64,000 nucleotides of DNA from Cytophagaceae bacterium (GCA_027488865.1 JAIYAU010000016.1:62001-126000); one strand, 5' to 3'; shown: positions 36,176-46,006, counted from the stretch's first letter. Numbers and translations: made by a program. Notes: generated by a model from the sequence alone, not told the origin.

Positions 36176-37930
36176 TTACTTTATTTCTATTTCGAAGGGT
36201 ACACGGGCCTGTACCCCTTCCATTTTTTTGATCTTTTGTAGGTAGGTAAAATAAGGATAAAATTCTCCTAATTCATTTTTTACAACCGAGATATTGGATT
36301 CTGATTCTGAGTCACCTATTTTAGTGAGTATATCCTCCAAAAAATCCTTTTTCTTTGGTAGATAGGTAACAGAATACGATTTAATTTTAGCTGCTTTTGC
36401 TGCTATTTCTATGGCTGTTTCTAAACCTCCAAGTTGGTCAACCAGTCCATTTTGTTTAGCCTGGGTACCCGTCCAAACGCGTCCTGAAGCTATTTTTTTC
36501 AGCTCTTCTAAAGACATTTTTCTTCCTTTAGCTGCCTTACTTGCAAAATCTTCATAGGTACTATCAATCTCCTTTTGAATAAGTTTTCTTTCAAATGCAG
36601 TAAATTCTCTGGTTGGATTTCCCAAGTCAGAAAATTTGCCTGTTTGGACGCCATCAGAAGTGACACCAAGTTTATTTTTTAAAAAGTTTTTTGCATTAAA
36701 TAAAATTCCAAATACACCAATTGAGCCTGTGATGGTCATTGGATTTGCAACTATTTTATCACATGCCATGGAAATAAAATAGCCGCCCGATGCAGCCATA
36801 TCTGACATCGAAGCTATTATTGGTTTCTTTTCCTTTGTTAACATAACCTCTCTCCACATTACATCACTAGCAAGTGCACTGCCACCAGGAGAATTTACCC
36901 TCAATACAACAGCTTTAATGTTTTTATCATCGCGTGCAATACGAAGTTGTTCTACAATTCTTTCAGATCCTATTGACTCGTTTTCCTCACCTTTCCCTGA
37001 ATTAATATCACCCGAGGCTATAATTACAGCTATTTTTGATTCTTCAAGACCATTTTCCTCCTCCCCTGCTAAATATTTATTTAAACTTATTAAATTCAAT
37101 TTGTCAGTTGATTTGCTCTCCTTTTTCAATTGAGCCTCAACTTGATCTTTATAGGCCAATTCTGTAATTAACCCATATTTAACAGCATCCCTAGGGCTTC
37201 TCACCAGCATTGAATCACTGATAATTTTTAACTTTTCCACAGGAATTTTTCTTGATAGTGATACTGCTTGTAGGTACTCGTTATGAATGGCTGTAATAAA
37301 TGAGGTGGCCTGTTCTTTGCTGGGATCGCTCATTTTATCGAAAAGAAACGGTTCAACCGCACTTTTATATTCACCCACTTTAAATATTTCGGGTTTAATT
37401 TCAAGTTTTTCTAATGTACCCTTGAAAAACGTGACATTATAGCTAAGTCCATTAAATTCTAGTAATCCTGATGGATTTAAAAAAATCTTGTCTGCCACAG
37501 ACAATAAATAATAGGCACCTTCAGTAAAAAATTCTCCATAAGCATAAATAAACTTGCCTGATTTCTTAAAATCCAATAAATCGCCACGCAACTCTTGGAG
37601 TGTACCATAGCCAGCATTGGCCATATTCATTTCTAAATAAATTCCTTTTATTTGGTTATCAACTTTAGCTTTTTTAATGGCCTTTCTAAGTTCTAATAAA
37701 CCAAGACCTTCATTGTTTGAAGAAAATGGAGCGAAATCCGCGAATGGATTATCCGTGGCTCGTTCATAAATGGTTTTATTAATAATAATTTTTAAAACGC
37801 TATTATTAGGCACCTCTGCTGGAGACTCTTTTGAAGCACCCACGATGAACGACAATATAAAAAAGAACAAAATGAAGGATACGAATATTCCTATAACTAT
37901 GGTTAAAACTCTTCCTATAAACTTCCACAT
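36176..37930 (-). CDS. sppA: Signal peptide peptidase SppA, 67-kDa type
   Basis: A membrane-bound serine peptidase that digests leftover signal peptides. The 584 residues include an N-terminal membrane helix (about 8-30) and two S49 protease domains. The N-terminal half carries the lysine-side region (YAYGEFFTEGAYYLLSVADKI) and the C-terminal half has RVNSPGGSALASDVMWRE and DMAASGGYFISMACDKI with the catalytic Ser. This double-domain build fits the long form. It is divergent from the agmatine deiminase family gene. Confidence 0.92.
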   Translation of the reverse strand: MWKFIGRVLTIVIGIFVSFILFFFILSFIVGASKESPAEVPNNSVLKIIINKTIYERATDNPFADFAPFSSNNEGLGLLELRKAIKKAKVDNQIKGIYLEMNMANAGYGTLQELRGDLLDFKKSGKFIYAYGEFFTEGAYYLLSVADKIFLNPSGLLEFNGLSYNVTFFKGTLEKLEIKPEIFKVGEYKSAVEPFLFDKMSDPSKEQATSFITAIHNEYLQAVSLSRKIPVEKLKIISDSMLVRSPRDAVKYGLITELAYKDQVEAQLKKESKSTDKLNLISLNKYLAGEEENGLEESKIAVIIASGDINSGKGEENESIGSERIVEQLRIARDDKNIKAVVLRVNSPGGSALASDVMWREVMLTKEKKPIIASMSDMAASGGYFISMACDKIVANPMTITGSIGVFGILFNAKNFLKNKLGVTSDGVQTGKFSDLGNPTREFTAFERKLIQKEIDSTYEDFASKAAKGRKMSLEELKKIASGRVWTGTQAKQNGLVDQLGGLETAIEIAAKAAKIKSYSVTYLPKKKDFLEDILTKIGDSESESNISVVKNELGEFYPYFTYLQKIKKMEGVQARVPFEIEIK

Positions 37931-38041
37931 ATTCTATTACCAATTCAACTACAATATTAACAATTTAAGATGTGTTTTTTACAAATGTTTTGTCTATTTT
38001 AAGATTTTGTTAAGTATAGTATAAGAATTATCAAATTCATT

Positions 38042-38049
38042 TATATTTG
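38042..38049 (+). promoter_or_regulatory. -7 box of the agmatine deiminase family gene
   Basis: TATATTTG is an exact TAnnTTTG match. The leader would be about 55 bases; no properly spaced -33 TTG is present. Confidence 0.4.
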
Positions 38050-38110
38050 GAACTGCAACAATTCGTTGGTTTTGCAACATATTTAAGAAACTAAAAATTA
38101 ATCCATTTTT

Positions 38111-39151
38111 ATGATTATCTCTCCTTCTCCCGCACAACTAGGTTATAGAATGCCCGCCGAATGGGAGCCACATGTAGCTACATGGTTTTCTTGGCCTCAC
38201 AAAGAAGAAAGTTGGCCAGGTAAATTTGAGCCCGTACCACAGATATTTGTGGAAATGGTAAAAGCGCTAACACCAAGTGAGCTAGTTAAAATAAATGTTA
38301 AAGATGATGTTATGAAGCAGGAAGTGTTGGCATTACTAAGTATTGCAGACATTGACCTTTCACGAGTGGAATTACATATTAATCCAACCAATGATGCTTG
38401 GTGTCGCGATCATGGTCCAATTTATATAAAAAATGAAGCTGGAGAAAGAGCAATTGTTGATTGGGGTTATAATGCTTGGGGCGGCAAGTACCCACCTTTT
38501 GATCTAGATGATCAGGTGCCAGTATATATTGCAAAAATCCAAAACTTGCCTCTATACCAACCCAATATTGTCATGGAGGGGGGATCGATAGAAGTAAACG
38601 GTAAGGGAACATTAATTACTTCTAAATCATGTTTACTTAATGAAAATCGCAACCCTCATTTAAATCAAACAGAAATAGAAGATTATTTAAAATCGTATTT
38701 AGGGGTTAGGCACATACTATGGCTTGGTGAAGGAATAATTGGTGATGATACAGATGGTCATATAGATGATATGACCCGATTTATTAATTCTACTACCATA
38801 GTAACTGCCTTAGAAGACAACATCAATGATGAGAATTATGGCATTTTGATGGAAAACTACCAACTACTTAAAACAATGGTTGATCAAGACGGTAATCCAT
38901 TTACAATTGTGACAATCCCTATGCCTGACCCAATTTATTGTGATGGACAACGACTGCCTGCAAGCTATGCCAACTTTTTAATTGCTAACAAACTGGTATT
39001 AGTACCCACGTATAGGTGTGCTAATGACCAAAAAGCAATAGAAATATTACAAAACCATTTTCCAGACCGCAAGGTGGTTGGAATAGACTGTACAGATTTG
39101 GTTTGGGGTCTTGGAGCGATACATTGTGTAAGTCAGCAAGAGCCGTCCTAA
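38111..39151 (+). CDS. Agmatine deiminase family protein
   Basis: Hydrolyses agmatine to N-carbamoylputrescine, or a related guanidine. The 346-residue protein has the family motifs MPAEWEPHVATWFSWPH, DAWCRDHGP, GGSIEVNGKGT, GDDTDGHIDD and the C-terminal GLGAIHCVSQQEP with nucleophile Cys339. A secreted peptidylarginine deiminase is unlikely since no signal peptide is present. No N-carbamoylputrescine amidohydrolase adjoins it. Confidence 0.88.
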   Translation: MIISPSPAQLGYRMPAEWEPHVATWFSWPHKEESWPGKFEPVPQIFVEMVKALTPSELVKINVKDDVMKQEVLALLSIADIDLSRVELHINPTNDAWCRDHGPIYIKNEAGERAIVDWGYNAWGGKYPPFDLDDQVPVYIAKIQNLPLYQPNIVMEGGSIEVNGKGTLITSKSCLLNENRNPHLNQTEIEDYLKSYLGVRHILWLGEGIIGDDTDGHIDDMTRFINSTTIVTALEDNINDENYGILMENYQLLKTMVDQDGNPFTIVTIPMPDPIYCDGQRLPASYANFLIANKLVLVPTYRCANDQKAIEILQNHFPDRKVVGIDCTDLVWGLGAIHCVSQQEPS

Positions 39152-39227
39152 AATAATTAACGGAGTTTGTTTCTTGTTTATTAAAAATTAAATTTACTCT
39201 AACTTCAATCCTATTAAATTTTGGTGT

Positions 39228-39959
39228 ATGCCTAACAATACTGAATGGTCTAAAAATTATCAATATTTAAAAGATGAGGGACCAATTTATGCAGAAACCA
39301 ACCTTAATAATATTGTAGTTGAGCCTTGGAATGGTGTTTCGTCACTTACATTTTTAATACCAGCCATTTACTGGTTGTCCAAAATAAAATGGTCGCCACG
39401 TAATGATTGGTTTTTATTTACTTGTGCCATTTTGCTCATTTTGGGTGGATTGGGCAGTGCCTTTTTTCATGCCTTTAGAGTATCAAGGTTTTTTATTTTG
39501 TTAGATGTGTTGCCAATCATTTTATTATGTTTGGCAGCAAGTATATATCTATGGCACAAGGTTTTCAAACAATTCTGGTTGGTGTTGATTGTGGTGGTAG
39601 TTCTTTTTTGTTGTTCCTACTATATATTTAGAACTCCACAAATTTCAGAACACGATAAAATTAACCTTAACTACTTCATAAGAGGTGTATTTATATTTTG
39701 CCCCACTTTTATTTTATTATTTAGAAATCGATTTAAAGGTTGGTGGAAACTTGTTTTAGCGCTCATGTTCTTGTCATTGGCTTTGTATTTTAGAAAAATT
39801 GATTCGTATGAACCTCCCTTATTGCACATGGGAACACATTGGCTTTGGCATGTTGCTTGTGCTTTAGGTGCATATTTTATGGGAGAATATGTATTTTTAC
39901 TTCCAAATGACAATAAAGATGACAGCGCTGGAGGAAATATTAACGAAAAAGCTAGATAA
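39228..39959 (+). CDS. Ceramidase-like (CREST superfamily) membrane protein
   Basis: A 243-residue protein with about seven helices and the metal-site pattern of the CREST superfamily (alkaline ceramidases, PAQR receptors): YAETNLNNIVVEPWNGVSS at the front, GLGSAFFHA (first His), an Asp in LLDVLPI, and THWLWHVACA (last two His). Such proteins are metal-dependent membrane amide hydrolases or receptors. The next gene, bioF, starts inside this one. The substrate is unknown; sphingolipid or fatty-amide hydrolysis is possible but not shown. Confidence 0.75.
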   Translation: MPNNTEWSKNYQYLKDEGPIYAETNLNNIVVEPWNGVSSLTFLIPAIYWLSKIKWSPRNDWFLFTCAILLILGGLGSAFFHAFRVSRFFILLDVLPIILLCLAASIYLWHKVFKQFWLVLIVVVVLFCCSYYIFRTPQISEHDKINLNYFIRGVFIFCPTFILLFRNRFKGWWKLVLALMFLSLALYFRKIDSYEPPLLHMGTHWLWHVACALGAYFMGEYVFLLPNDNKDDSAGGNINEKAR

Positions 39960-41055
39960 AAGAATTGAGGAAAATAGCTTAAGAACACTACAATATTATC
40001 CTTCCTTAGTAGATTTTTGTTCTAATGATTATTTAGGACTAGCACGTTCGGCAGAATTACAAACCCAAATAAAATCAATTGAAGCTACATTTGTTTCACA
40101 TCGATTTGGAGCTACAGGTTCGAGACTCATAGCAGGCCATCATCCATATTACGATGAAACAGAATCTCTTATAGCTTCAACCCATGAGGCACAGTCGGCT
40201 TTACTTTTCAACTCCGGCTATGCAGCCAACTTGGCCGTTTTATCATGTTTGCCACAACGCGGAGATACTGTGCTTTATGATGAACTAAGCCATGCTTGTA
40301 TTAAAGATGGTATTAGATTAAGTATGGCCAACCGATTCCCATTTAAGCACAATAATTTAGAAGACCTAGAACAAAAGTTAAAAAAAGCTTGTGGAACAAT
40401 ATTTATTGCTGTAGAAGCAATTTATTCTATGGATGGAGACCAAGCTCCACTACTTCAACTATCCCAAGTTGCAGCAAAATACAATGCACATATTATTGTA
40501 GATGAGGCACATAGCACTGGAATATATGGTGCTAAAGGAGCCGGACTGGTACAATCATTGGGATTAACCAGTCAAATTTTTTGTAGAATACACACTTATG
40601 GCAAAGCTATGGGATGTCACGGGGCAGCTGCAGTGGGCTCTAGTGTTTTGAAACAATACCTTATTAATTTCTCCAGACCATTTATTTTTACAACTGCCCT
40701 ACCTTTGAGCAACATTGCAGCCATACATGCTTCCTATTTATTTTTGATTAATAATGAAAATCTTGTTCACAAAGTCAATCAAAAAATTGCTTATTTTAAA
40801 AAACGCCTTAAGTTAAATGCTGATAAATTAATACCAAGCAATAGTCCAATTCAAATCGTCCTTTTTGAAGGTAATAATAATGCCCGCAAGGCAGCTGAAA
40901 TATTAAGAGAAAATGGACTAGATGTAAGAGCTATTTTATCTCCTACTGTAAAAAAAGGTCTTGAAAGAATTAGAATCTGTATTCACACCTATAATACCGA
41001 AGAAGAAATAGACAATTTAACTAACTGTATAAACACCTTAACAAAAGATGAATAG
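39919..41055 (+). CDS. bioF: 8-amino-7-oxononanoate synthase family PLP enzyme
   Basis: An alpha-oxoamine synthase of 379 residues, most like BioF, which condenses pimeloyl thioester and alanine for biotin. Motifs: DFCSNDYLGLA, HRFGATGSRLIAGHHPYY, LFNSGYAANLAVLS, IVDEAHSTGIYG and THYGKAMGCHG-type RIHTYGKAMGCHG with the PLP lysine. The frame is open from 39868, but ATG 39919 gives a normal BioF N-terminus. It overlaps the upstream gene by 41 bases. A related enzyme such as serine palmitoyltransferase lacks the GCHGAA pattern, so BioF is favoured. Confidence 0.87.
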   Translation: MTALEEILTKKLDKRIEENSLRTLQYYPSLVDFCSNDYLGLARSAELQTQIKSIEATFVSHRFGATGSRLIAGHHPYYDETESLIASTHEAQSALLFNSGYAANLAVLSCLPQRGDTVLYDELSHACIKDGIRLSMANRFPFKHNNLEDLEQKLKKACGTIFIAVEAIYSMDGDQAPLLQLSQVAAKYNAHIIVDEAHSTGIYGAKGAGLVQSLGLTSQIFCRIHTYGKAMGCHGAAAVGSSVLKQYLINFSRPFIFTTALPLSNIAAIHASYLFLINNENLVHKVNQKIAYFKKRLKLNADKLIPSNSPIQIVLFEGNNNARKAAEILRENGLDVRAILSPTVKKGLERIRICIHTYNTEEEIDNLTNCINTLTKDE

Positions 41056-43228
41056 AATAATATTATCAATTTGGCTATGTTGTTATTTTACATCCGATGG
41101 ACAAGGTATAAATCGCTTTACCTTAGAGAATATATGGCAACAAGGAACTTTTAGAGCCAAAACAATTCAATCGATAAATTGGAGTCTAAATGGTAAATTT
41201 TACACCTCTTTGGTACCTAACTTGACTACTAACAAACAAGATATTATAAAATATAATTTAGTTAATGGCGGTATAGAAGATACCCTTGTGAAAGGACATC
41301 TATTAAAAACACCAAATGTAAAAGAATTAAACATAGATACTTATGAAATGAACCCAAAAGAGAATGAAATACTTATTGCAACAGCCACTGAAAATATCTA
41401 CAGATATTCAAACAAATCAACGTATTATCTGTATAATTTAAATACTAAGGTTTGTTTGTTGCTATTAAATGGGCGCAAAATTAGTGATGTTACCTTTTCA
41501 CCAGATGGCAAAAATATAGCTTATACATATGACAATAACTTGTACTATTTAGACCAACAAAAGGTGGAACATGCAATAACTACCAATGGCATAAAGAACA
41601 AAATTATTAATGGACATGGGGATTGGGTATATGAAGAAGAGTATGAATTATCGAAAGCTTTCCAATGGTCACCTGATAGTAAACAAATTGCGTTTTGCAC
41701 TTTTAACGAATCTGCTGTAAAAGAATACGAATTACAAACTTGGCAAGATCAACTTTATCCACAATTATATAAATACAAGTATCCTAAGGCTGGAGAGGAA
41801 AATTCGAAAGTAAACATACGAATCTATGAAATTGAAACACAGAAAACATTGGAAATACCGTTAAACAATGATGCATATATTCCAAAAATAACTTGGACTT
41901 CCGAGGCTGGGGTATTATGTATTGTACAACAGAACAGACTTCAAAATATAAAACAATTGCTACATTATAATATTGCGGAAAACAAGATAGAAAACATACT
42001 CACCGAATCCGATTCCGCATATGTTGAAATAAATGATGACTTGTATTATCTCCAAGATAAAACCCACTTAATTTATAGTAGCGAAATAAATGGATTTAGG
42101 CATTTATACTTATATAACTATCACACAAAATTCAATAAACCAATTACAACCGGTAATTGGGAAGTTCATAAACTAGAAGGAGTGGATGAAGTGAATAAAA
42201 AATTATTTTTTACTTCTAATGAAAAAGGGGCTTCGGAACGACAACTTTATTCGATAAACTATGAAGGTAAAAACAAGGAAGCGATTATTAAAACCGAAGG
42301 TGTGAATGAAATTCAAATTAGTCCCGATTTTAAATATTTCATTAATAAACATACTACCATTAATCAACCAGCAGATTTTAGTGTATATAGCATAAATGGC
42401 AGACAAATTAGAGTTATCGAAGACAACAAGCTAATAAAAGAAAAAATTGCATTGTATAAACCTGCAGAAATCATTTTTTTTAAAATAGCCAATTCTAATA
42501 ATCAATTGCTTAATGCATGGATAATGAAGCCTGTAGACTTTGACTCAACTAAAAAGTATCCTGTACTTATTTATGTTTACGGAGGGCCAGGCCATCAAAC
42601 TGTTTTAAATGCATGGATGGGTGCAAATTATTATTGGTTTCAACTATTAGCCCAAAAAGGGTATATTATAGTGTCTGTGGATGGACGTGGCACAGGAGGA
42701 ATGGGCGCTAAATTTAAAAAATCAACTTACGCACAGCTTGGCAAACTAGAATGTGAAGACGTAATTGCAACTGCCAAATATTTAGGTCAATTAAACTTTG
42801 TTGATAAAACTAGAATTGGAATATTTGGGTGGAGTTTTGGAGGTTATTTGTCTTCATTAGCGATTACTTTAGGAGCTGATTTTTTTAAAATGGCCGTAGC
42901 AGTGGCTCCAGTGACCAATTGGCGATTTTATGACAGCATTTATACTGAAAGATTTTTAAAAACACCTCAAGAAAATCCACAAGGGTATGATGACAACTCA
43001 CCAATTTCACATGCAAATAAATTGAGGGGTCATTATTTAATCATTCATGGAAGTGGAGATGACAATGTACATGTTCAACATACAATGGCAATGATAAATG
43101 CACTTGTATCGAACAACAAAAAGTTTTCAAGTATGATATATCCTGATAAGAACCATGGAATATATGGTGGCAATACAAGGCTACATCTGTATCAATTAAT
43201 GACTGATTTTATATTTGAGAAACTATAG
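41048..43228 (+). CDS. Dipeptidyl peptidase IV-type serine peptidase (S9B)
   Basis: A secreted 726-residue prolyl oligopeptidase family enzyme releasing N-terminal X-Pro dipeptides. A short signal peptide (to about residue 19, SDGQG) precedes the beta-propeller. WVYEEEYELSKA contains the double Glu that anchors the substrate N-terminus in DPP IV. The hydrolase domain holds Ser596 (GWSFGGYLS), Asp671 (HGSGDDNVH) and His703 (DKNHGIYGG). It overlaps bioF by eight bases, so it is transcribed with it, although the functions are unrelated. Confidence 0.9.
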   Translation: MNRIILSIWLCCYFTSDGQGINRFTLENIWQQGTFRAKTIQSINWSLNGKFYTSLVPNLTTNKQDIIKYNLVNGGIEDTLVKGHLLKTPNVKELNIDTYEMNPKENEILIATATENIYRYSNKSTYYLYNLNTKVCLLLLNGRKISDVTFSPDGKNIAYTYDNNLYYLDQQKVEHAITTNGIKNKIINGHGDWVYEEEYELSKAFQWSPDSKQIAFCTFNESAVKEYELQTWQDQLYPQLYKYKYPKAGEENSKVNIRIYEIETQKTLEIPLNNDAYIPKITWTSEAGVLCIVQQNRLQNIKQLLHYNIAENKIENILTESDSAYVEINDDLYYLQDKTHLIYSSEINGFRHLYLYNYHTKFNKPITTGNWEVHKLEGVDEVNKKLFFTSNEKGASERQLYSINYEGKNKEAIIKTEGVNEIQISPDFKYFINKHTTINQPADFSVYSINGRQIRVIEDNKLIKEKIALYKPAEIIFFKIANSNNQLLNAWIMKPVDFDSTKKYPVLIYVYGGPGHQTVLNAWMGANYYWFQLLAQKGYIIVSVDGRGTGGMGAKFKKSTYAQLGKLECEDVIATAKYLGQLNFVDKTRIGIFGWSFGGYLSSLAITLGADFFKMAVAVAPVTNWRFYDSIYTERFLKTPQENPQGYDDNSPISHANKLRGHYLIIHGSGDDNVHVQHTMAMINALVSNNKKFSSMIYPDKNHGIYGGNTRLHLYQLMTDFIFEKL

Positions 43229-43340
43229 TTTAGATAAGTATGGAAAGGCGTTTGATGATGATTTGAGTAAAAATATTATATACTTTACAATTTTAATACA
43301 AGAAACAGGTATAAAAATTTTTTATATTCATAAAATACAA

Positions 43341-43348
43341 TAATTTTG
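43341..43348 (+). promoter_or_regulatory. -7 box of the small membrane protein gene
   Basis: TAATTTTG is an exact TAnnTTTG match followed by AGGT near the ATG at 43368. The leader would be about 15 bases. Confidence 0.42.
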
Positions 43349-43367
43349 AGTATAAATAAGAGGTAAT

Positions 43368-43622
43368 ATGAAAAAGATACTAACATATTTCAACACCTCA
43401 CTATCAGCTGTAGGAGGTTTTTTACTGTTTTTAGGTACACTATATTTATCTATTGTGTTTTTGGTCTATCTTATATTGTGGGAAGCTGCAACTGGAAAGG
43501 CAAATTATTATGTTGAGGATAGGTTTAGGCACTACATTTCAGCCATTAATCATTTCCCTCAATACGTATCTTTCAAGCTTAATAATTTTAAATGGGAATG
43601 GAGTAATCCATTTTCAAAATAA
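43368..43622 (+). CDS. Small uncharacterised membrane protein (84 aa)
   Basis: A basic N-terminus (MKK), then one long or two short hydrophobic segments (about residues 14-40), then a soluble tail rich in aromatic residues (HFPQYVSFKLNNFKWEWS). I recognise no family. Support for a real gene: an exact -7 box 20-27 bases upstream, an AGGT before the ATG and a hairpin after the stop. An overlapping frame at 43453 is discarded. Confidence 0.6.
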   Translation: MKKILTYFNTSLSAVGGFLLFLGTLYLSIVFLVYLILWEAATGKANYYVEDRFRHYISAINHFPQYVSFKLNNFKWEWSNPFSK

Positions 43623-43633
43623 TCGATTGAGAA

Positions 43634-43656
43634 TGGAACTATGATTTATAGTTCCA
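43634..43656. terminator. Hairpin between the small membrane protein gene and the ABC-F gene
   Basis: A perfect 9-bp stem (43634-43642 with 43648-43656) around a five-base loop between convergent genes. The T-runs are short, so termination may be weak. Confidence 0.5.
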
Positions 43657-43676
43657 CTCTTTATATTTGAATTGTT

Positions 43677-45542
43677 TTAAGCTTCTAATTCAAGCCATCT
43701 TGTGGTTTTGTTATCAATCTGAAGTGTTATTTCCTCAATTGCCTTCGACAAATTAGCCAAAGCTGTATGTGTTAGTTTGGAATCATTTAGTTGAGAAACT
43801 AGGTTCACTTTCTCTATTTCTAATTTAGCAATTGCATCTTCGAGCTCTTCAAACTCTTTTTGTTCTTTAAAGGAGCGCTTTTTGGCGACATTATTATTGG
43901 TTTCTTTTGCTGCTACCGCAGGCTTAGGTGATTTTTTTTCCTCAAGCGCAAGTTTATCTAGCTCTTCTTGTTCATCACGATAATCAGAATAGTTACCATT
44001 AAAATCTCTTAGTTGCCCGTCTCCTTCAAAGACAAACAGGTGATCAACAAGCTTATCCATGAAATATCTATCATGAGATACTAATAAAAGACAGCCATCA
44101 AATTGCTCTAAAAACTCTTCTAAAACGTTAAGCGTATCAATATCCAAATCATTGGTTGGCTCATCAAGAATTAAAAAATTTGGATTTTGTACCAAAACTT
44201 TAAGCAATTGCAAACGCCGTCTTTCTCCCCCGCTCAGTTTAGATACAGGTGTATATTGTACAGCCGGCGGAAACAAGAACATTTCTAACAATCGTGATAC
44301 CGATACTTGCTCCCCATCACCTAAAGTTACAAACTCAGCTATTTGTTTTACTTCATCAATAATCCTGTTTTCTGGATTGACGTTATCAGTTTGTTGAGTA
44401 TAATAACCAACTTGGGTAGTTACACCATGTATCACCTCTCCACTATCAGGCTTAATTCTTTGTGTAAGGATATTTAAAAAGGTAGATTTACCTGCTCCGT
44501 TTTTACCAATAATCCCTACCCTTTCCTTTTTGGTAAAAATATGTGTAAAACCACTCAAAATTAACTTATCCCCAAAGCTTTTGGCTATGTTGTCAAGTTC
44601 TATTACCTTATTCCCTTGTCTAGCAGTTTTAATATTAATTTCTAGTTCATCCTTCTTAAGCCCTTGCGAGGCTTTGTCTTTAATTTCGTAAAAAGCATCT
44701 ATTCTATATTTAGCTTTAGTACCTCTCGCTTTTGGTTGTCTTCGCATCCATTCTAACTCCTTGGTAAGTCGGTTTTTAGCTTTGTCTACCGAAGACTGGT
44801 GCATGGTTTCCCTTTCTGATTTTTTTTCTAAAAAGTAGGCATAATTTCCTTTATGTCTATATAAAGTACCACGTTCTAACTCGATTATTTCATTGGCTAC
44901 ATTATCGAGAAAATAACGATCATGGGTAACCATTATTAAGGAAATATTATGACCATTTAATTGATTTTCAAGCCATTCTATAGCGTCCAAATCTAAATGG
45001 TTGGTGGGTTCATCCATGATAATAAGATCTGGAGCCGACAACAGCAATTGCGCAAGTGCTACCCTTTTCTTTTGTCCACCTGATAACGAGCTGGTTTTAG
45101 CTGTAAGGTCTTTAATGCCTAGTTTGCTTAAAACTTGTTCAATTTTTTTATCAAAATCCCAGGCGTTTAACTCCTCCATCTGGATCAATACCTCCTGCAT
45201 CTTATCTGCTGGATAATCTGGGTCTGATATTGCTTTCTCGTATTCATTAATGAGGTTAATCATTTTATTATCCTCATTATATATCGTTTGTTCCACTGTT
45301 TTATTAGGATCCAGTTCTGGTTCTTGAGCCAAGTATCCTACAGAAATTCCAGTTCTTCTTCTTACTTCACCAGTATCTGGCTCTATAAAACCAGCTAGTA
45401 CTTTAAGCAGCGTAGATTTACCTGTGCCATTTGCGCCAACCAAGGCCACTTTTTCGCCAACAGATAGGCCAAAGGACAATTCCTTAAAAAGCCAGCGCTC
45501 AGTATAAGCTTTAGAAATGGTTTCTGCTGATAAAAGATTCAT
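43677..45542 (-). CDS. uup: ABC-F family ATPase, Uup-like
   Basis: A soluble 621-residue protein with two ABC ATPase domains and no membrane helices; ABC-F proteins act on ribosomes. Domain 1 has GANGTGKST and LSGGQKKRVALAQLLLS; domain 2 has GKNGAGKST and LSGGERRRLQLL. Between them lies a short linker. The C-terminus is a coiled coil (about 555-621, EQKEFEELEDAIAKLEIEK), as in Uup. The N-terminal PtIM-like linker is of modest length, which makes an antibiotic-resistance member less likely. It follows the DUF3127 gene by 88 bases. Confidence 0.88.
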   Translation of the reverse strand: MNLLSAETISKAYTERWLFKELSFGLSVGEKVALVGANGTGKSTLLKVLAGFIEPDTGEVRRRTGISVGYLAQEPELDPNKTVEQTIYNEDNKMINLINEYEKAISDPDYPADKMQEVLIQMEELNAWDFDKKIEQVLSKLGIKDLTAKTSSLSGGQKKRVALAQLLLSAPDLIIMDEPTNHLDLDAIEWLENQLNGHNISLIMVTHDRYFLDNVANEIIELERGTLYRHKGNYAYFLEKKSERETMHQSSVDKAKNRLTKELEWMRRQPKARGTKAKYRIDAFYEIKDKASQGLKKDELEINIKTARQGNKVIELDNIAKSFGDKLILSGFTHIFTKKERVGIIGKNGAGKSTFLNILTQRIKPDSGEVIHGVTTQVGYYTQQTDNVNPENRIIDEVKQIAEFVTLGDGEQVSVSRLLEMFLFPPAVQYTPVSKLSGGERRRLQLLKVLVQNPNFLILDEPTNDLDIDTLNVLEEFLEQFDGCLLLVSHDRYFMDKLVDHLFVFEGDGQLRDFNGNYSDYRDEQEELDKLALEEKKSPKPAVAAKETNNNVAKKRSFKEQKEFEELEDAIAKLEIEKVNLVSQLNDSKLTHTALANLSKAIEEITLQIDNKTTRWLELEA

Positions 45543-45630
45543 AAGAAGGGATTTAATCGTGATGCAAATTAGTCACTATATTATTTTTCATCCCAAGTGA
45601 AAGGATTAGTAAAAAATCAAGGTACGTACA

Positions 45631-45969
45631 CTAAAAAGGTAAAACGTCGTCAGGACTTGAATCGTTCAATAATATGTCGTCAGGAGTACGATCATCGCCA
45701 TTTGTGCCTGCTTTTTCTACTTTCCAAGCACGCACATCTGTGTACCATTTTCCATTATATTCTCTACTTTCAATATCTATTGATGCCTTTACAGACATAC
45801 CCAGCTTAATATCAAAAGCAGAAACTTTATCACCCCAAACACTAAAACATATTTTTTTAGGGTATTGTGCTGTAGTTTCTAGCACGTAGTCTTGCTTTTG
45901 CCATGTACCGTTTTTACCTGCACCGGTTTGTAAAGCCAATATTTGTATAATTTTACCTGAAATTTCCAT
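45631..45969 (-). CDS. DUF3127 OB-fold protein with SSB-like acidic tip
   Basis: A 112-residue protein of the DUF3127 family, from ATG 45969 (MEISGKIIQIL). Beta strands of an OB-like fold occupy about residues 1-85 (GTWQKQDYVLETTAQYPKKI, NGKWYTDVRAWKVEK). The C-terminus is acidic and ends SSPDDVLPF, closely like the DDDIPF tip by which bacterial SSB recruits partners. The frame is open to 45987, but that ATG overlaps the promoter. The function is unproven; single-stranded nucleic-acid binding is inferred. Confidence 0.82.
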   Translation of the reverse strand: MEISGKIIQILALQTGAGKNGTWQKQDYVLETTAQYPKKICFSVWGDKVSAFDIKLGMSVKASIDIESREYNGKWYTDVRAWKVEKAGTNGDDRTPDDILLNDSSPDDVLPF

Positions 45970-45976
45970 AATAATA

Positions 45977-46006
45977 CAAAAGTACAATAAAAGCTGAAAC
46001 CATCAA
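45977..46006 (-). promoter_or_regulatory. Full consensus promoter of the DUF3127 gene
   Basis: On the minus strand: TTG (46006-46004), 19 bases, TACTTTTG (45984-45977). The predicted start of transcription lies within a few bases of the ATG at 45969, giving a leaderless or almost leaderless mRNA. Confidence 0.6.

Noticed and set aside
43453-43644. Alternative frame overlapping the 84-aa membrane protein
   Set aside because: The 43368 frame has the promoter, AGGT and a basic-hydrophobic start; the alternative begins inside it with no support.
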